From contig VXNJ01000006.1 in assembly GCA_009840625.1 (NCBI GenBank), forward strand, positions 44,125-108,124: a DNA stretch of 64,000 bases, in the 5' to 3' direction. Position numbers and translations under genes: made by a program. Shown here in pieces: positions 7,886 through 16,263 of this stretch; the stretch's first letter is position 1, and every line of letters starts with the position of its first letter. This stretch comes from Chloroflexota bacterium (lineage in GTDB: Bacteria; Chloroflexota; UBA11872; VXNJ01). The notes under the pieces were generated by a model, which was given only the letters and a program-made list of their open reading frames with translations, ran no database searches and had not been told where the DNA came from.

Positions 7886-10186
7886 CTAGCCGGGCCGGCG
7901 CAGCGCGGAAACAACCCTGGGTGGCGATATCGGCAAATCGCGGAGCCGCTTTCCGGTCGCGCGCGCGACCGCATCGGCCGCGGCTGCCGGCGCGGCCACG
8001 ATCGGCGCCTCGCCGACACCGCGCACCCCGAACGGGTGCGCTGGGTTTGGGACCTCGACGATGATGGCCTCGATAAGGGGAAGGTCCAGCGCGGTCGGCG
8101 TGCGGTAGTCGAGCAATGAATCGTTGGCCATCACGCCTGAATCGTCGTACCAGTACTCCTCCAGCAGGGCCCAACCGGCACCCTGGGCGACTGCGCCCTG
8201 CATCTGCCCTTCCACGTATGGCGGGTAAATCGCCCGACCGGCGTCCTGGGCCACCGTCCAACGCAGCACGTCGCACTTGCCGGTCTCCAGATCCACCTCG
8301 ACGTCACAGGCATGGATCGCGTACGAGGGCGCTTTCACCGTGGGGGCCACCGTGGCGGTGGCGGTCGGCAACTGGCCGGCGGCGGCCAGTTGGGCGGCCG
8401 CGTCGGAAAATTCAATTCGCCGGTCGGACTCTGAAAACACCCCGTCGGAAAATTCGACATTCTCCGGGTCGGCGCCCCAGAGTTCGGCCAGTCTTTCTCT
8501 CATTTCGGCGACCAGGTTCCGTCCGGCCAGGATGGCCGCTTGCCCGGTCACGTTGGTGGTCCGCGAACCACCGGTCGAGTGGTTGAATCCCACCGAGTCG
8601 GTGTCGACGACCACCGGCTGGATGGTACTGACGTCGACCCCCAGTACTTCGGCCAGCTGCAAAGCGATCGAAGTCCGCGAACCGCCGATATCCACCGAAC
8701 CCTCGGTCAACGTGACTGAGCCGTCGGCGTGCAGGCGCAGGTCAAGCGAGGACTCGAAGGTGTTGTTGCGCCACATGCCGCTGGCAAACCCGCGCCCGCG
8801 GGCCTTGCCCGGACCGCTCGGCTCGCCAAGGGGGCTCTGCCAGTGGTCGCTCTGCTCGATCGCATCAAGGCATTCGACATTGCCCGAAATCGGCAGCGCG
8901 GTGCCGTCGGCGCGCCAGGCGCCGGCCACGGCGGCGTTGCGGCGCCGCAATTCGAGCGGGTCGATGCCGAGCGCGTCCCCGATCTCGTTCATCAGCGTTT
9001 CGACCGCAAAGCTCGTCAGCGGGGCGCCGGGGGCGCGGTAGGCGTGGACGTGCGGCTTGTTCACCAGCACCTCCCAGCCCTCGATTTCCACGTTCTCCAG
9101 CCAGTAGGGCCCGAAGGCCATCAGCATCGCCTGGAAGAGCGGCGATCCGGGGTGCATCCCGGACTCGAGCACCACTTCGGCGCGGGCCGCGGTTATCACT
9201 CCCTGGTCGTCGACCCCGACCTTCACCTTCGTGCGGCTGGCCGAGGTCGGACCGGTGGCCCGCAGGACGTCCGAACGGCTCATCGTCATCTTCACCGGAC
9301 GGGCGCACTTGCGCGCCAGCAAAGCCGCCGGCAGCTCGAGGTAGGAGGTAAGTTTTCCGCCGAAACCGCCGCCGATCTCCATGGGGTGGACCCGGATGCG
9401 GGCCGGCGAAAGATCCAGCAGCTCGGCTAGCTCGGCGCGGATCGCGAACGCCCCCTGCGACGAGCACCAGACTTCCAGTTGACCGTCTTCAAGCCAACGC
9501 GCGGTGGCGTTGTGCGGTTCGATGTAACCCTGATGGACGGTGGCGGTCGAGTACTCGCGCTCCAAGACCAGGCTGGCGGCATCGAAACCGGCTTCCGGGT
9601 CGCCCTGGCCAACCAACGAATGGACCGCCAAGTTGGAGGGTTGTTCGTCCTGGCGGCCGTCGTGGTCGGTGTAGACGTCTGGCTGAATCAACGGCGCCCC
9701 CGGAGCCATTGCCTCTGCCGCCGACATCAGCGGCGGCAGCAATTCGAATTCGACGTTTATCAGGCGTGTCGCAAACTCGGCGGTGTGCGGATCAGTGGCC
9801 GCCACGGCCGCGATTGCGTGCCCGTCGTAGAGAACCTTTTCGCGCGCCAGCATGTTCTGCGACTTGTAGGAAATGCGGGCGTCGATCCCTTCCCCCAGTT
9901 CGGCCAGGTGGTCGTCGATCTGAGGGAGGTCGGAGGCCGAGGCGACCGCCAGCACGCCGGGCAGGGACAACGCCTCGGAGAAATCTATCGACACGATCCG
10001 GGCGTGGGCGTGCGGGGAGCGCAACATTGCCCCGTAGGCCAGGTTGCCGGGAAATACGTCCGCGCCGTAGCAGGCGCGACCGGTCACCTTGTCGACGCCG
10101 TCGTGGCGTACCGGACTGGTCCCGATCGACTTGAATCCGGTCGTCGCTCCTTCTTTCGGTCGTCCCGTGACCACTGCCATTGACAA
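7886..10186 (-). CDS. xanthine dehydrogenase-family molybdopterin-binding subunit
   Basis: The 766-residue large subunit of a molybdenum hydroxylase. The N-terminal a/b hammerhead domain is at about 25-145 (RHDGVDKVTGRACYGADVF, then GAMLRSPHAHARI). The Moco-binding domain follows, with VHQGYIEPHNATARW, MEIGGGFGGKL and YRAPGAPLTSFAVETLMNEI. The C-terminal GVRGVGEAPIVAAPAA carries the conserved Glu that acts as base in this family. The start ATG has GGGGAAA just upstream. The usual FAD-binding and 2Fe-2S subunit genes are not adjacent. The xdhC-type genes lie 46 kb away at 55.9-57.0 kb. The substrate cannot be named. Confidence 0.9.
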   Translation of the reverse strand: MSMAVVTGRPKEGATTGFKSIGTSPVRHDGVDKVTGRACYGADVFPGNLAYGAMLRSPHAHARIVSIDFSEALSLPGVLAVASASDLPQIDDHLAELGEGIDARISYKSQNMLAREKVLYDGHAIAAVAATDPHTAEFATRLINVEFELLPPLMSAAEAMAPGAPLIQPDVYTDHDGRQDEQPSNLAVHSLVGQGDPEAGFDAASLVLEREYSTATVHQGYIEPHNATARWLEDGQLEVWCSSQGAFAIRAELAELLDLSPARIRVHPMEIGGGFGGKLTSYLELPAALLARKCARPVKMTMSRSDVLRATGPTSASRTKVKVGVDDQGVITAARAEVVLESGMHPGSPLFQAMLMAFGPYWLENVEIEGWEVLVNKPHVHAYRAPGAPLTSFAVETLMNEIGDALGIDPLELRRRNAAVAGAWRADGTALPISGNVECLDAIEQSDHWQSPLGEPSGPGKARGRGFASGMWRNNTFESSLDLRLHADGSVTLTEGSVDIGGSRTSIALQLAEVLGVDVSTIQPVVVDTDSVGFNHSTGGSRTTNVTGQAAILAGRNLVAEMRERLAELWGADPENVEFSDGVFSESDRRIEFSDAAAQLAAAGQLPTATATVAPTVKAPSYAIHACDVEVDLETGKCDVLRWTVAQDAGRAIYPPYVEGQMQGAVAQGAGWALLEEYWYDDSGVMANDSLLDYRTPTALDLPLIEAIIVEVPNPAHPFGVRGVGEAPIVAAPAAAADAVARATGKRLRDLPISPPRVVSALRRPG

Positions 10187-10303
10187 TTTCCCCTGAATTC
10201 GATCGCGGCCCGGCCGCGCGGGTCTATGCTGACCAATTTTGCTGTCCGACGGTACCGGTTCGCCCGGCCCTATCGCATTCGCCGGATCAGTCTCCGGTAA
10301 CGA

Positions 10304-11113
10304 CTACTGGCTCGCGGACTCCGTCAACCTGCGCACAACTTCATCGTGGAGCCGACCATTGGTGGCAATCTGGGGGCCCGCCGCACGGTCGCCGGTCCCA
10401 TCCGCATCGGTGAATCGGCCACCCGATTCCTCGACTATCGGGATCAGCGCGGCCACGTCCCACGGGCTCAGGTCGGCGCCATCGATCATCACGTCCGCCG
10501 AACCCTCCGCCACGAGGCAGAACCCCCAGAAATCGCCGAACGCCCGCACCCGCCAGGCAACGTCGAGCAGGCCCCGCGCACCGGGCCAGCAATCGAGCGT
10601 CGCGACAATGTCGCCGCAGGAGACCTGTGCCTCGGCGAGGTTGTCAACCGAAGACACTTGGATTTGCTCAATTTCGTCATGGATCTGCCCGCCGGCAGAA
10701 CCGCGGAAGGCGCCCAATCCGCGGCCCGCCCACCACCGCGTTCCCAGCGCCGGCGCAGAGACTACGCCGACCTCTTTGGTTCCGCCCCGTTCAAAAGCGA
10801 TCAGGGTAGCCCAGACCGGGATTCCGCGCATGTAGCTGTGGGTGCCGTCGATCGGATCCAGAATCCACCGCGCCGACGAATCCCGGGCCGCGGAATCGTC
10901 ACCTTCTTCTTCCCCTAGGACGGCGTGCTCCGGGAAACGCTCGGCAATGCGGGCGCGCATCACCGCTTCGGCCTCCACGTCGGCGGGCGTCACGAAGCTG
11001 CCGTCCGACTTGCGCGCAATTTCCTGATCGCCGCGGTAGGTCCGCATTGCGATCGCGTCGGCGCAATCGGCAAGTTCGAGCGCGAATGCAAGGATTTCGG
11101 CGGTCGAAGTCAT
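10304..11113 (-). CDS. hisN: inositol monophosphatase-family phosphatase, probably histidinol-phosphatase
   Basis: A 269-residue Mg2+-dependent phosphatase of the inositol monophosphatase fold. The metal-binding motifs are VLGEEEGDD (about 65-73), WILDPIDGTHSYMRGIP (about 83-99) and the C-terminal LSPWDVAALIPIVEESGG. The segments SDGSFVTPADVEAEAVMR and DFWGFCLVAEGSADVMID resemble HisN-type histidinol-phosphate phosphatases more than SuhB. No other his genes are nearby, so the substrate assignment is tentative while the family call is firm. It lies 117 bases upstream of the Mo-enzyme gene on the same strand. Confidence 0.85.
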   Translation of the reverse strand: MTSTAEILAFALELADCADAIAMRTYRGDQEIARKSDGSFVTPADVEAEAVMRARIAERFPEHAVLGEEEGDDSAARDSSARWILDPIDGTHSYMRGIPVWATLIAFERGGTKEVGVVSAPALGTRWWAGRGLGAFRGSAGGQIHDEIEQIQVSSVDNLAEAQVSCGDIVATLDCWPGARGLLDVAWRVRAFGDFWGFCLVAEGSADVMIDGADLSPWDVAALIPIVEESGGRFTDADGTGDRAAGPQIATNGRLHDEVVRRLTESASQ

Positions 11114-11189
11114 TTATCGGGGAAGAGCTCCTGGCGGTCGGCGCCGCAGTAAGCCGCGGCTCCCGAATTCCGGAAAGTCGAGCGCGCCG

Positions 11190-13454
11190 TCAATCGCCGA
11201 CGCCGGTCACGTAGAAAGGACTGGTCCAGGCGCAGTTGCAGTCGGACTGGACGATCCGCAGATGGTAGCCGCCGTCGCAAAGATCGGCCGGATCGATCTC
11301 CCAGTCGAATTCGACCAGCTCGGGGCCGCCGGACGTGACCCTTTCGATCTGCACCCGACGCTCTATCTCCCCGACCGCGTGGGTATGAACGCAATCTCCC
11401 ATCCGGTCCAGGTCCAATTCGAATTGGACGCCGCCGGCATCGAATTCGAGCAGGCCGCCGGTATCGGCAAGTTCGAGTTCGACCCCGTCCATGTCGCCCT
11501 CGGTGACCGAGGTCCACCTGACCTGGTTTCCGTCGCTGCAATCGATGCCCTCAGCCGGGTGGTCGAAACCCACCCCTTCCACCGAAAGGATCCGGTTCGC
11601 CGCCACGCGGGCGCGGCCCGACCAAAGCACCGAGCGGCGGCGGCCGCGGCTGGCGGCGCCGCACCAGGTGACGCGCAGCCGTTTCGAATCGGCGCTGCGG
11701 CGCGGCCGCAGCGACTCGAGCGGCTCCCAGTCGCGCAAGAGATCAATGCGCTGGATCGGCGCGGTGCCGTCCACGAACCCGGCAATCGACAAAGGAACGC
11801 CCGGAGCCAGCGGCACGTCGGCACCGATCGGGTGGCTATTGGCGTCGGCCGAAACCAGGATTCTGACCCCGGTCGTGCCGTAGCAGCGGCGCTCGCGCAG
11901 GGCCTCAAAAATCGCCTCGCGCGATAGCTCGTCGGTCACCACCGCGGCCAGTCCGCCGGTGACGCCGAGCCCGTCCTCGCCGGCTTTCACCGCCGGTCGC
12001 GCCGCCCCGGGACGACCGACGTGCACGTCGCTGCCGCACAGATAACCGACTTTGAGCCCGCGCGCGCGGGCGTCGCGGCCCAGCCATTCAAACGTGCCGT
12101 GCGCCGAGTGCAGCTCGACGACCGGCTCCAGCGACGGGTCGTGAAAGTCCAGATTGGCGTAGCGCCCGCCGACGTGGGGGACCAGCAGCACGTCCCTTCG
12201 CCCGGCGAGCAGTTCGTGCAGTTCGCTGACCGGGCAGGCATCGCCGGCGGCGTCGTCGACTTCGCGCAGCAGGGCGTGCGAGGACCGGTGCAGGGGGCCG
12301 GAATCGGCCAGGAAATGGACGTTGCGGTCGCCGCCGGTGGTGGTGTTGCCCGACCACTCCCAGCCGAAGAACGGCACGAAGCGTCCGGGCTGGTGCAGCG
12401 CCGCGGTCAGCTGGCCCAGCCGGGCCAGGAACTCGTTGGTTATCTGGAAGTCGTTGGCCTGGTGGCCGACGAATTCGACAAAGGCGTCATCGCGCGCAAA
12501 CCGGAAGTAATCGGCCGCATCCAGGGTGCCCACCGATTCGCGGCTCTGCCCGTGCATGTCGCCCCAGCGGACCCGCCGACCCCGCGGAAGGCTCTCCAGG
12601 ACGTGCACCGGGTTCGAGCGCGCCGGGGGCAGCCCGGGCGAACTGGCGCGGAACCTGAGCGTCCCGGCGGCAGGCACCGAGATGCCGCTGACCACCTTCG
12701 CGCCCGCGTCGGCGGGGGTGAATTCGATCTCGGCGGGAAGTCCCCGGACCGGCGAATCGGCGGCAATTTCGACCCTGGCGCTGGCCTGCTCGTCGCTGTT
12801 GCCCCACTTGTCCACCAGCCGCACGTGCAAAGCGATTGCTTCGCCGCACAGGAACTGCGATCCGCAGCGCAATTCGATCGCGCTGGCGAGATCGCCGAAG
12901 ACGCCCAGGTAGGGGTGATCGGCGACCGGGAAATAGCGCTGGGCGCCGAAGGGGTCGGCCAGAACCTGGAACTCGGATTGGGGTTCGCGGAAAGTCTGTG
13001 CGCGCCGGCCCGGTCCTCCGCCCGAGCGGTCGCCGTAGGTGACCACCACCCGTTCGCCGGGCCGCAGCGAGCCGTTGGCGATCGTCACCTGCAGGGTGCG
13101 GCGGAACGGGCGCTCATTCAAGGTCTCAAACCAGGCCAGTTCGACCTCCGCGTCCCCGTCGGTCTCGGCGGTGGTGTACCCCGAGTCGGCGGGACGATCG
13201 AATTGCGGCCGCTCCCAGTCGCACACCTGGCGCTCGCAGATCCGGATGTGGGCGCCGTCGTCCATTCCCGCCCTGCCGCAGACGAACGTGACGCGCCAGG
13301 TGCCGAACGTGCCGGCGGCCACCGGTTCGCGGGGATCTATCCAGGCGCGGCCCAGCAATTCGCTGTCGAACGGGGCGATGATTCCGGAGAACGGGCGCGA
13401 GGCCGCGTCTGCCGGTCGAAGCTGGGGTGGGGGACGCCTAGAATCTGAATTCAT
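11190..13454 (-). CDS. DUF3604 domain protein (PHP-like)
   Basis: A 754-residue protein. The N-terminal half is beta-rich and resembles Ig-like/adhesion modules. The core from about 300 contains RRVRWGDMHGQSRESVGTLD, the WGDxHxQS signature of DUF3604, related to PHP metallo-hydrolases. It continues with DAFVEFVGHQANDFQI, FFGWEWSGNT, VLLVPHVGGRYAN and SDVHVGRPG, which look like successive metal-binding His/Asp positions. The C-terminal part (about 600-754) is again beta-rich. DUF3604 enzymes are uncharacterised and are frequent in marine and sponge-associated bacteria. It is divergent from the rhodanese gene. Confidence 0.85.
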   Translation of the reverse strand: MNSDSRRPPPQLRPADAASRPFSGIIAPFDSELLGRAWIDPREPVAAGTFGTWRVTFVCGRAGMDDGAHIRICERQVCDWERPQFDRPADSGYTTAETDGDAEVELAWFETLNERPFRRTLQVTIANGSLRPGERVVVTYGDRSGGGPGRRAQTFREPQSEFQVLADPFGAQRYFPVADHPYLGVFGDLASAIELRCGSQFLCGEAIALHVRLVDKWGNSDEQASARVEIAADSPVRGLPAEIEFTPADAGAKVVSGISVPAAGTLRFRASSPGLPPARSNPVHVLESLPRGRRVRWGDMHGQSRESVGTLDAADYFRFARDDAFVEFVGHQANDFQITNEFLARLGQLTAALHQPGRFVPFFGWEWSGNTTTGGDRNVHFLADSGPLHRSSHALLREVDDAAGDACPVSELHELLAGRRDVLLVPHVGGRYANLDFHDPSLEPVVELHSAHGTFEWLGRDARARGLKVGYLCGSDVHVGRPGAARPAVKAGEDGLGVTGGLAAVVTDELSREAIFEALRERRCYGTTGVRILVSADANSHPIGADVPLAPGVPLSIAGFVDGTAPIQRIDLLRDWEPLESLRPRRSADSKRLRVTWCGAASRGRRRSVLWSGRARVAANRILSVEGVGFDHPAEGIDCSDGNQVRWTSVTEGDMDGVELELADTGGLLEFDAGGVQFELDLDRMGDCVHTHAVGEIERRVQIERVTSGGPELVEFDWEIDPADLCDGGYHLRIVQSDCNCAWTSPFYVTGVGD

Positions 13455-13482
13455 AGGGGAATCACTCGATTAGCAGACGGCC

Positions 13483-13791
13483 ATGATCCAAGAAGTTGAC
13501 CTGCAGCGCGCCAAGGAGCTCATCGGCGAGGGGATTCCGATCGTCGACGTGCGCGAACAGCGTGACTACGATTCGGCACACGTCCCGGGCGCCGTGCACA
13601 TCCCATTAAACGACATCCTGATGGACACCTCGATCCTGCCCGAGGGCGACATTCTGTTCGTCTGCAACGTCGGCGTGACCAGCCGGGTAGCCTCGGAAAT
13701 GGCGCTGGCCGCGGGCCGGGCGAACGTTTACAACATGTCAGACGGCACCAAGGGCTGGGTGGCCGAAGGCAACCCCGTCGACTCCGCCTGA
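13483..13791 (+). CDS. single-domain rhodanese-like sulfurtransferase
   Basis: A 102-residue single rhodanese domain. PIVDVREQRDYDSAHVPGAVHIPL is the typical first half. The active-site loop is CNVGVTSR with the persulfide-forming Cys (about 65), and NVYNMSDGTKGWVAEG is the typical end. It lies 75 bases before the MoeB/ThiF-like gene, a pairing that usually means sulfur delivery to a ubiquitin-like sulfur carrier. No ThiS/MoaD carrier is visible in this window. Confidence 0.9.
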   Translation: MIQEVDLQRAKELIGEGIPIVDVREQRDYDSAHVPGAVHIPLNDILMDTSILPEGDILFVCNVGVTSRVASEMALAAGRANVYNMSDGTKGWVAEGNPVDSA

Positions 13792-13866
13792 GAGGCGCTG
13801 ATTCGCCCCAAGGCCGGTTCCTCCAACTCCAAATTCGCTCAACCGCCGCGAAAGAAGGCCACTAAA

Positions 13867-14703
13867 GTGTTCACCCCCGATCAGGTACGCCGCTACAGCC
13901 GCCACATGCTCCTGCCCGAAGTGGGGCCGCTGGGCCAGAAAAAGCTGCTGGAAGCTTCGGTGGTCCTCATCGGCGCCGGCGGTCTCGGGTCACCGGCTGC
14001 CTATTACCTGGCCGCCGCCGGGGTCGGCAAGCTCGGACTGGTCGATCACGACGTGGTCGAGGATTCCAACCTGCAGCGACAGATCGTGCACGATACCGCC
14101 CGCGTCGGCGTGCCCAAGGTCGATTCGGCCCGCCAGACGCTGACCGGACTCAACCCGGACATCGAGGTGATCACCCACGACGAGGTGATCAACTCGGAGA
14201 ACGCGATGCGGATCATCGCCGACTACGACTACGTCGTAAACGGCTGCGACAACTTCCCTACCCGCTACCTAGTCAACGACGCCTGCGTGCTCCTGGGCAA
14301 GACCATGATCGACGGTTCGGTCCTCAAATTCGAGGGCATGGTGTCGGTGTTCGCACCCGGTTGCGGCTGCTACCGCTGCATGTATCCGACTCCGCCACCC
14401 CCGGAACTGGCCCCCTCCTGCGCCGAAGCCGGGGTTCTGGGCGTAGTGCCCGGCGTTATCGGCTGCCTGCAGGCGGCCGAGACCATCAAGCTGATCCTGG
14501 GCTTGGGCGAATCACTTGAAGGTCGTCTGCTGACCTGGGACGCGCTCGAGATGGAATTTATCGCCTTCAAGACCAAACGCCGGACCGACTGCCCGGTGTG
14601 TGGCGACGATCCCGAAATCAAGGAGCTCATCGACTACGAGGAGTTCTGCGGCCTGCCGGCGCCACGCCAGGAGCGGGAGATAGCCGCGGTCGGAGCCGTC
14701 TAG
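13867..14703 (+). CDS. moeB: HesA/MoeB/ThiF-family adenylyltransferase
   Basis: Adenylates the C-terminus of a sulfur-carrier protein so that it can be thiocarboxylated. The GTG start has AAGAAGG eight bases upstream. The ATP site is LIGAGGLGSPAAYYLAAAGVG (about 36-56), followed by DVVEDSNLQRQI with the conserved Arg. Zn ligands are expected from the Cys pairs CGCYRC (about 170) and CPVCGDD (about 240). SCAEAGVLGVVPGVIG matches the crossover-loop region. At 278 residues it lacks the C-terminal rhodanese seen in some MoeB proteins, and the neighbouring gene supplies that domain separately. MoeB versus ThiF cannot be separated here. Confidence 0.88.
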   Translation: MFTPDQVRRYSRHMLLPEVGPLGQKKLLEASVVLIGAGGLGSPAAYYLAAAGVGKLGLVDHDVVEDSNLQRQIVHDTARVGVPKVDSARQTLTGLNPDIEVITHDEVINSENAMRIIADYDYVVNGCDNFPTRYLVNDACVLLGKTMIDGSVLKFEGMVSVFAPGCGCYRCMYPTPPPPELAPSCAEAGVLGVVPGVIGCLQAAETIKLILGLGESLEGRLLTWDALEMEFIAFKTKRRTDCPVCGDDPEIKELIDYEEFCGLPAPRQEREIAAVGAV

Positions 14704-14709
14704 CCAGCC

Positions 14710-15456
14710 GTGATCGAACTGCGCGGGGCCGCCGCGCTGGTTACCGGCGGCGGCACCGGATCGGGCAAAGCCTGCGCCGAGGCATTGGCGGCGGCGGGCG
14801 TTTCGGTATGCGTGAACTACTCGCGCTCGGCCGATGACGCCGAAGCCACCGCTGCCGGGATTCGCGACCGCGGCGGAAACGCCTTCGCCCACCGCGCCTC
14901 GGTCGCCGACGAGGACCAGGTGCGGGGAATGGTCGAGCGCACGGTGGCCGAATTCGGGCGCCTGGACATCGTCGTCAATTGCGCCGGAATCACCTACTTC
15001 GCGCCCCACGATCAGCTGGAGGCGCTTTCCGACGCGCAGTGGGACGAAGTCCTGAAGGTGAACCTGAGCGGCTCGCTTTACGCGATCCGCTGCGCGATCG
15101 AACACCTCAAGGCTTCGCCCTGCGGCTGCGTGGTCTCGCTCTCCTCGATCGCCGCGATATCCGGTAGCGGGAGTTCGATCCCCTACGCCGTCTCCAAGGC
15201 CGGCCAGATCACGATCACCAAGTCGCTGGCGCGGGCATTCGCGCCGGTCCGCTTCAACGCCATCGCGCCCGGGGTGATCCTGACCCGCTGGGTCGACGGC
15301 AAAGACGATTTCGTCGCCAATTACGTCGATCGCACCCTGCTGGGCCGGGCCTGCACCGCCGAGGACATCGGCCACGCCTGCCTGTTCCTGTGCCAGGCGC
15401 CCTCGATTACCGGGCAGACGCTCGTTATAGATTCCGGGTTCCTGCTGGGCCAGTAA
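14710..15456 (+). CDS. SDR-family oxidoreductase
   Basis: A 248-residue classical short-chain dehydrogenase. The cofactor motif is VTGGGTGSGKACAEALAAAG (about 11-30), an unusual TGxxxGxG variant with Ser before the last Gly. NCAGITYF follows at about 90, then the catalytic Ser in SLSSIAAISG and the YxxxK pair in YAVSKAGQITITKSLARAF. The C-terminal region SITGQTLVIDSGFLLGQ is typical of FabG-like members. It starts 6 bases after the moeB-like stop, suggesting co-transcription. The substrate is unknown. Confidence 0.88.
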   Translation: MIELRGAAALVTGGGTGSGKACAEALAAAGVSVCVNYSRSADDAEATAAGIRDRGGNAFAHRASVADEDQVRGMVERTVAEFGRLDIVVNCAGITYFAPHDQLEALSDAQWDEVLKVNLSGSLYAIRCAIEHLKASPCGCVVSLSSIAAISGSGSSIPYAVSKAGQITITKSLARAFAPVRFNAIAPGVILTRWVDGKDDFVANYVDRTLLGRACTAEDIGHACLFLCQAPSITGQTLVIDSGFLLGQ

Positions 15457-15465
15457 CCAAACTGC

Positions 15466-16218
15466 TTGACAATCGGCGAATATTTACTCAAGGACCGCCC
15501 CCGCGAGATTCGGAACAGCGAATTGGCCATCGCCACCAACGAAACTTCTGAGTGCGACGACCTGGCGTTCGCCGATTCGCGGCGCGCCGAACCGGCCGGT
15601 CGGGTCAGGTCCTCCGTGCAACGGCGCGGAATCCGGTGGCCATCCGACATCCAGGTTGTTTTCGACAAGGACCCGGCGGCCCGCAACATATTTGAGGTGC
15701 TGCTCTACCAGGGCCTGCACGCGCTGCTTCTGCACCGCCTGGCGCACGCCCTCTACCGACGCGGGATCCCGATCCTGCCGCGGTTGATTTCTCAGATCGC
15801 GCGGGTGATCACCGGCGGAATTGAAATCCACCCCGGCGCCAGGATCGGACGGCGGTTCTTCATCGACCACGGGTCCGGCGTGGTGATCGGGGCGACGGCC
15901 GAGATCGGGGACGACGTGATGCTCTACCACCAGGTCACCCTCGGGGCCACCGGCTGGTGGAAGGACGTGGGCAACGCGCACGGGCGCCGCCACCCCAAGA
16001 TCGGTAACTGCGTCACGATTGGATCCGGCGCTTCGGTCCTTGGCCCGGTAACCATCGGCCACAACACCAAGATCGGGGCGATGGCGCTGGTAGTCGAGGA
16101 CGTGCCGCCGCGCTCGGTGGTGGTGGCCCCGTCGGCCACCTACCTGGTCAAAGAGGGCCTGCGCACCTACGGACTGCGGATGCGTTCGTCCGACGTGCCG
16201 CCCGAATACCAGATCTGA
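15466..16218 (+). CDS. cysE: serine O-acetyltransferase
   Basis: Makes O-acetylserine for cysteine synthesis. The conserved region begins at about residue 60 with [30 protein letters not shown] sequence, then [15 protein letters not shown]. The left-handed beta-helix hexapeptide repeats follow: [20 protein letters not shown] with the catalytic His, then [23 protein letters not shown] and [18 protein letters not shown]. The listed TTG start has no good ribosome site. An in-frame GTG at 15616, with AGG six bases upstream, would give a 200-residue protein that begins close to the conserved region and is perhaps likelier. The N-terminal domain is short, as in the truncated CysE class. Confidence 0.9.
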   Translation: MTIGEYLLKDRPREIRNSELAIATNETSECDDLAFADSRRAEPAGRVRSSVQRRGIRWPSDIQVVFDKDPAARNIFEVLLYQGLHALLLHRLAHALYRRGIPILPRLISQIARVITGGIEIHPGARIGRRFFIDHGSGVVIGATAEIGDDVMLYHQVTLGATGWWKDVGNAHGRRHPKIGNCVTIGSGASVLGPVTIGHNTKIGAMALVVEDVPPRSVVVAPSATYLVKEGLRTYGLRMRSSDVPPEYQI

Positions 16219-16263
16219 GACCTTTCGGCCCCCCGCCGACGATCCTGGCCAAGCGGCACTGAA

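Noticed and set aside
12021..13448. A 475-codon plus-strand ORF opposite the DUF3604 gene
   Set aside because: Antisense shadow with no domain signature.
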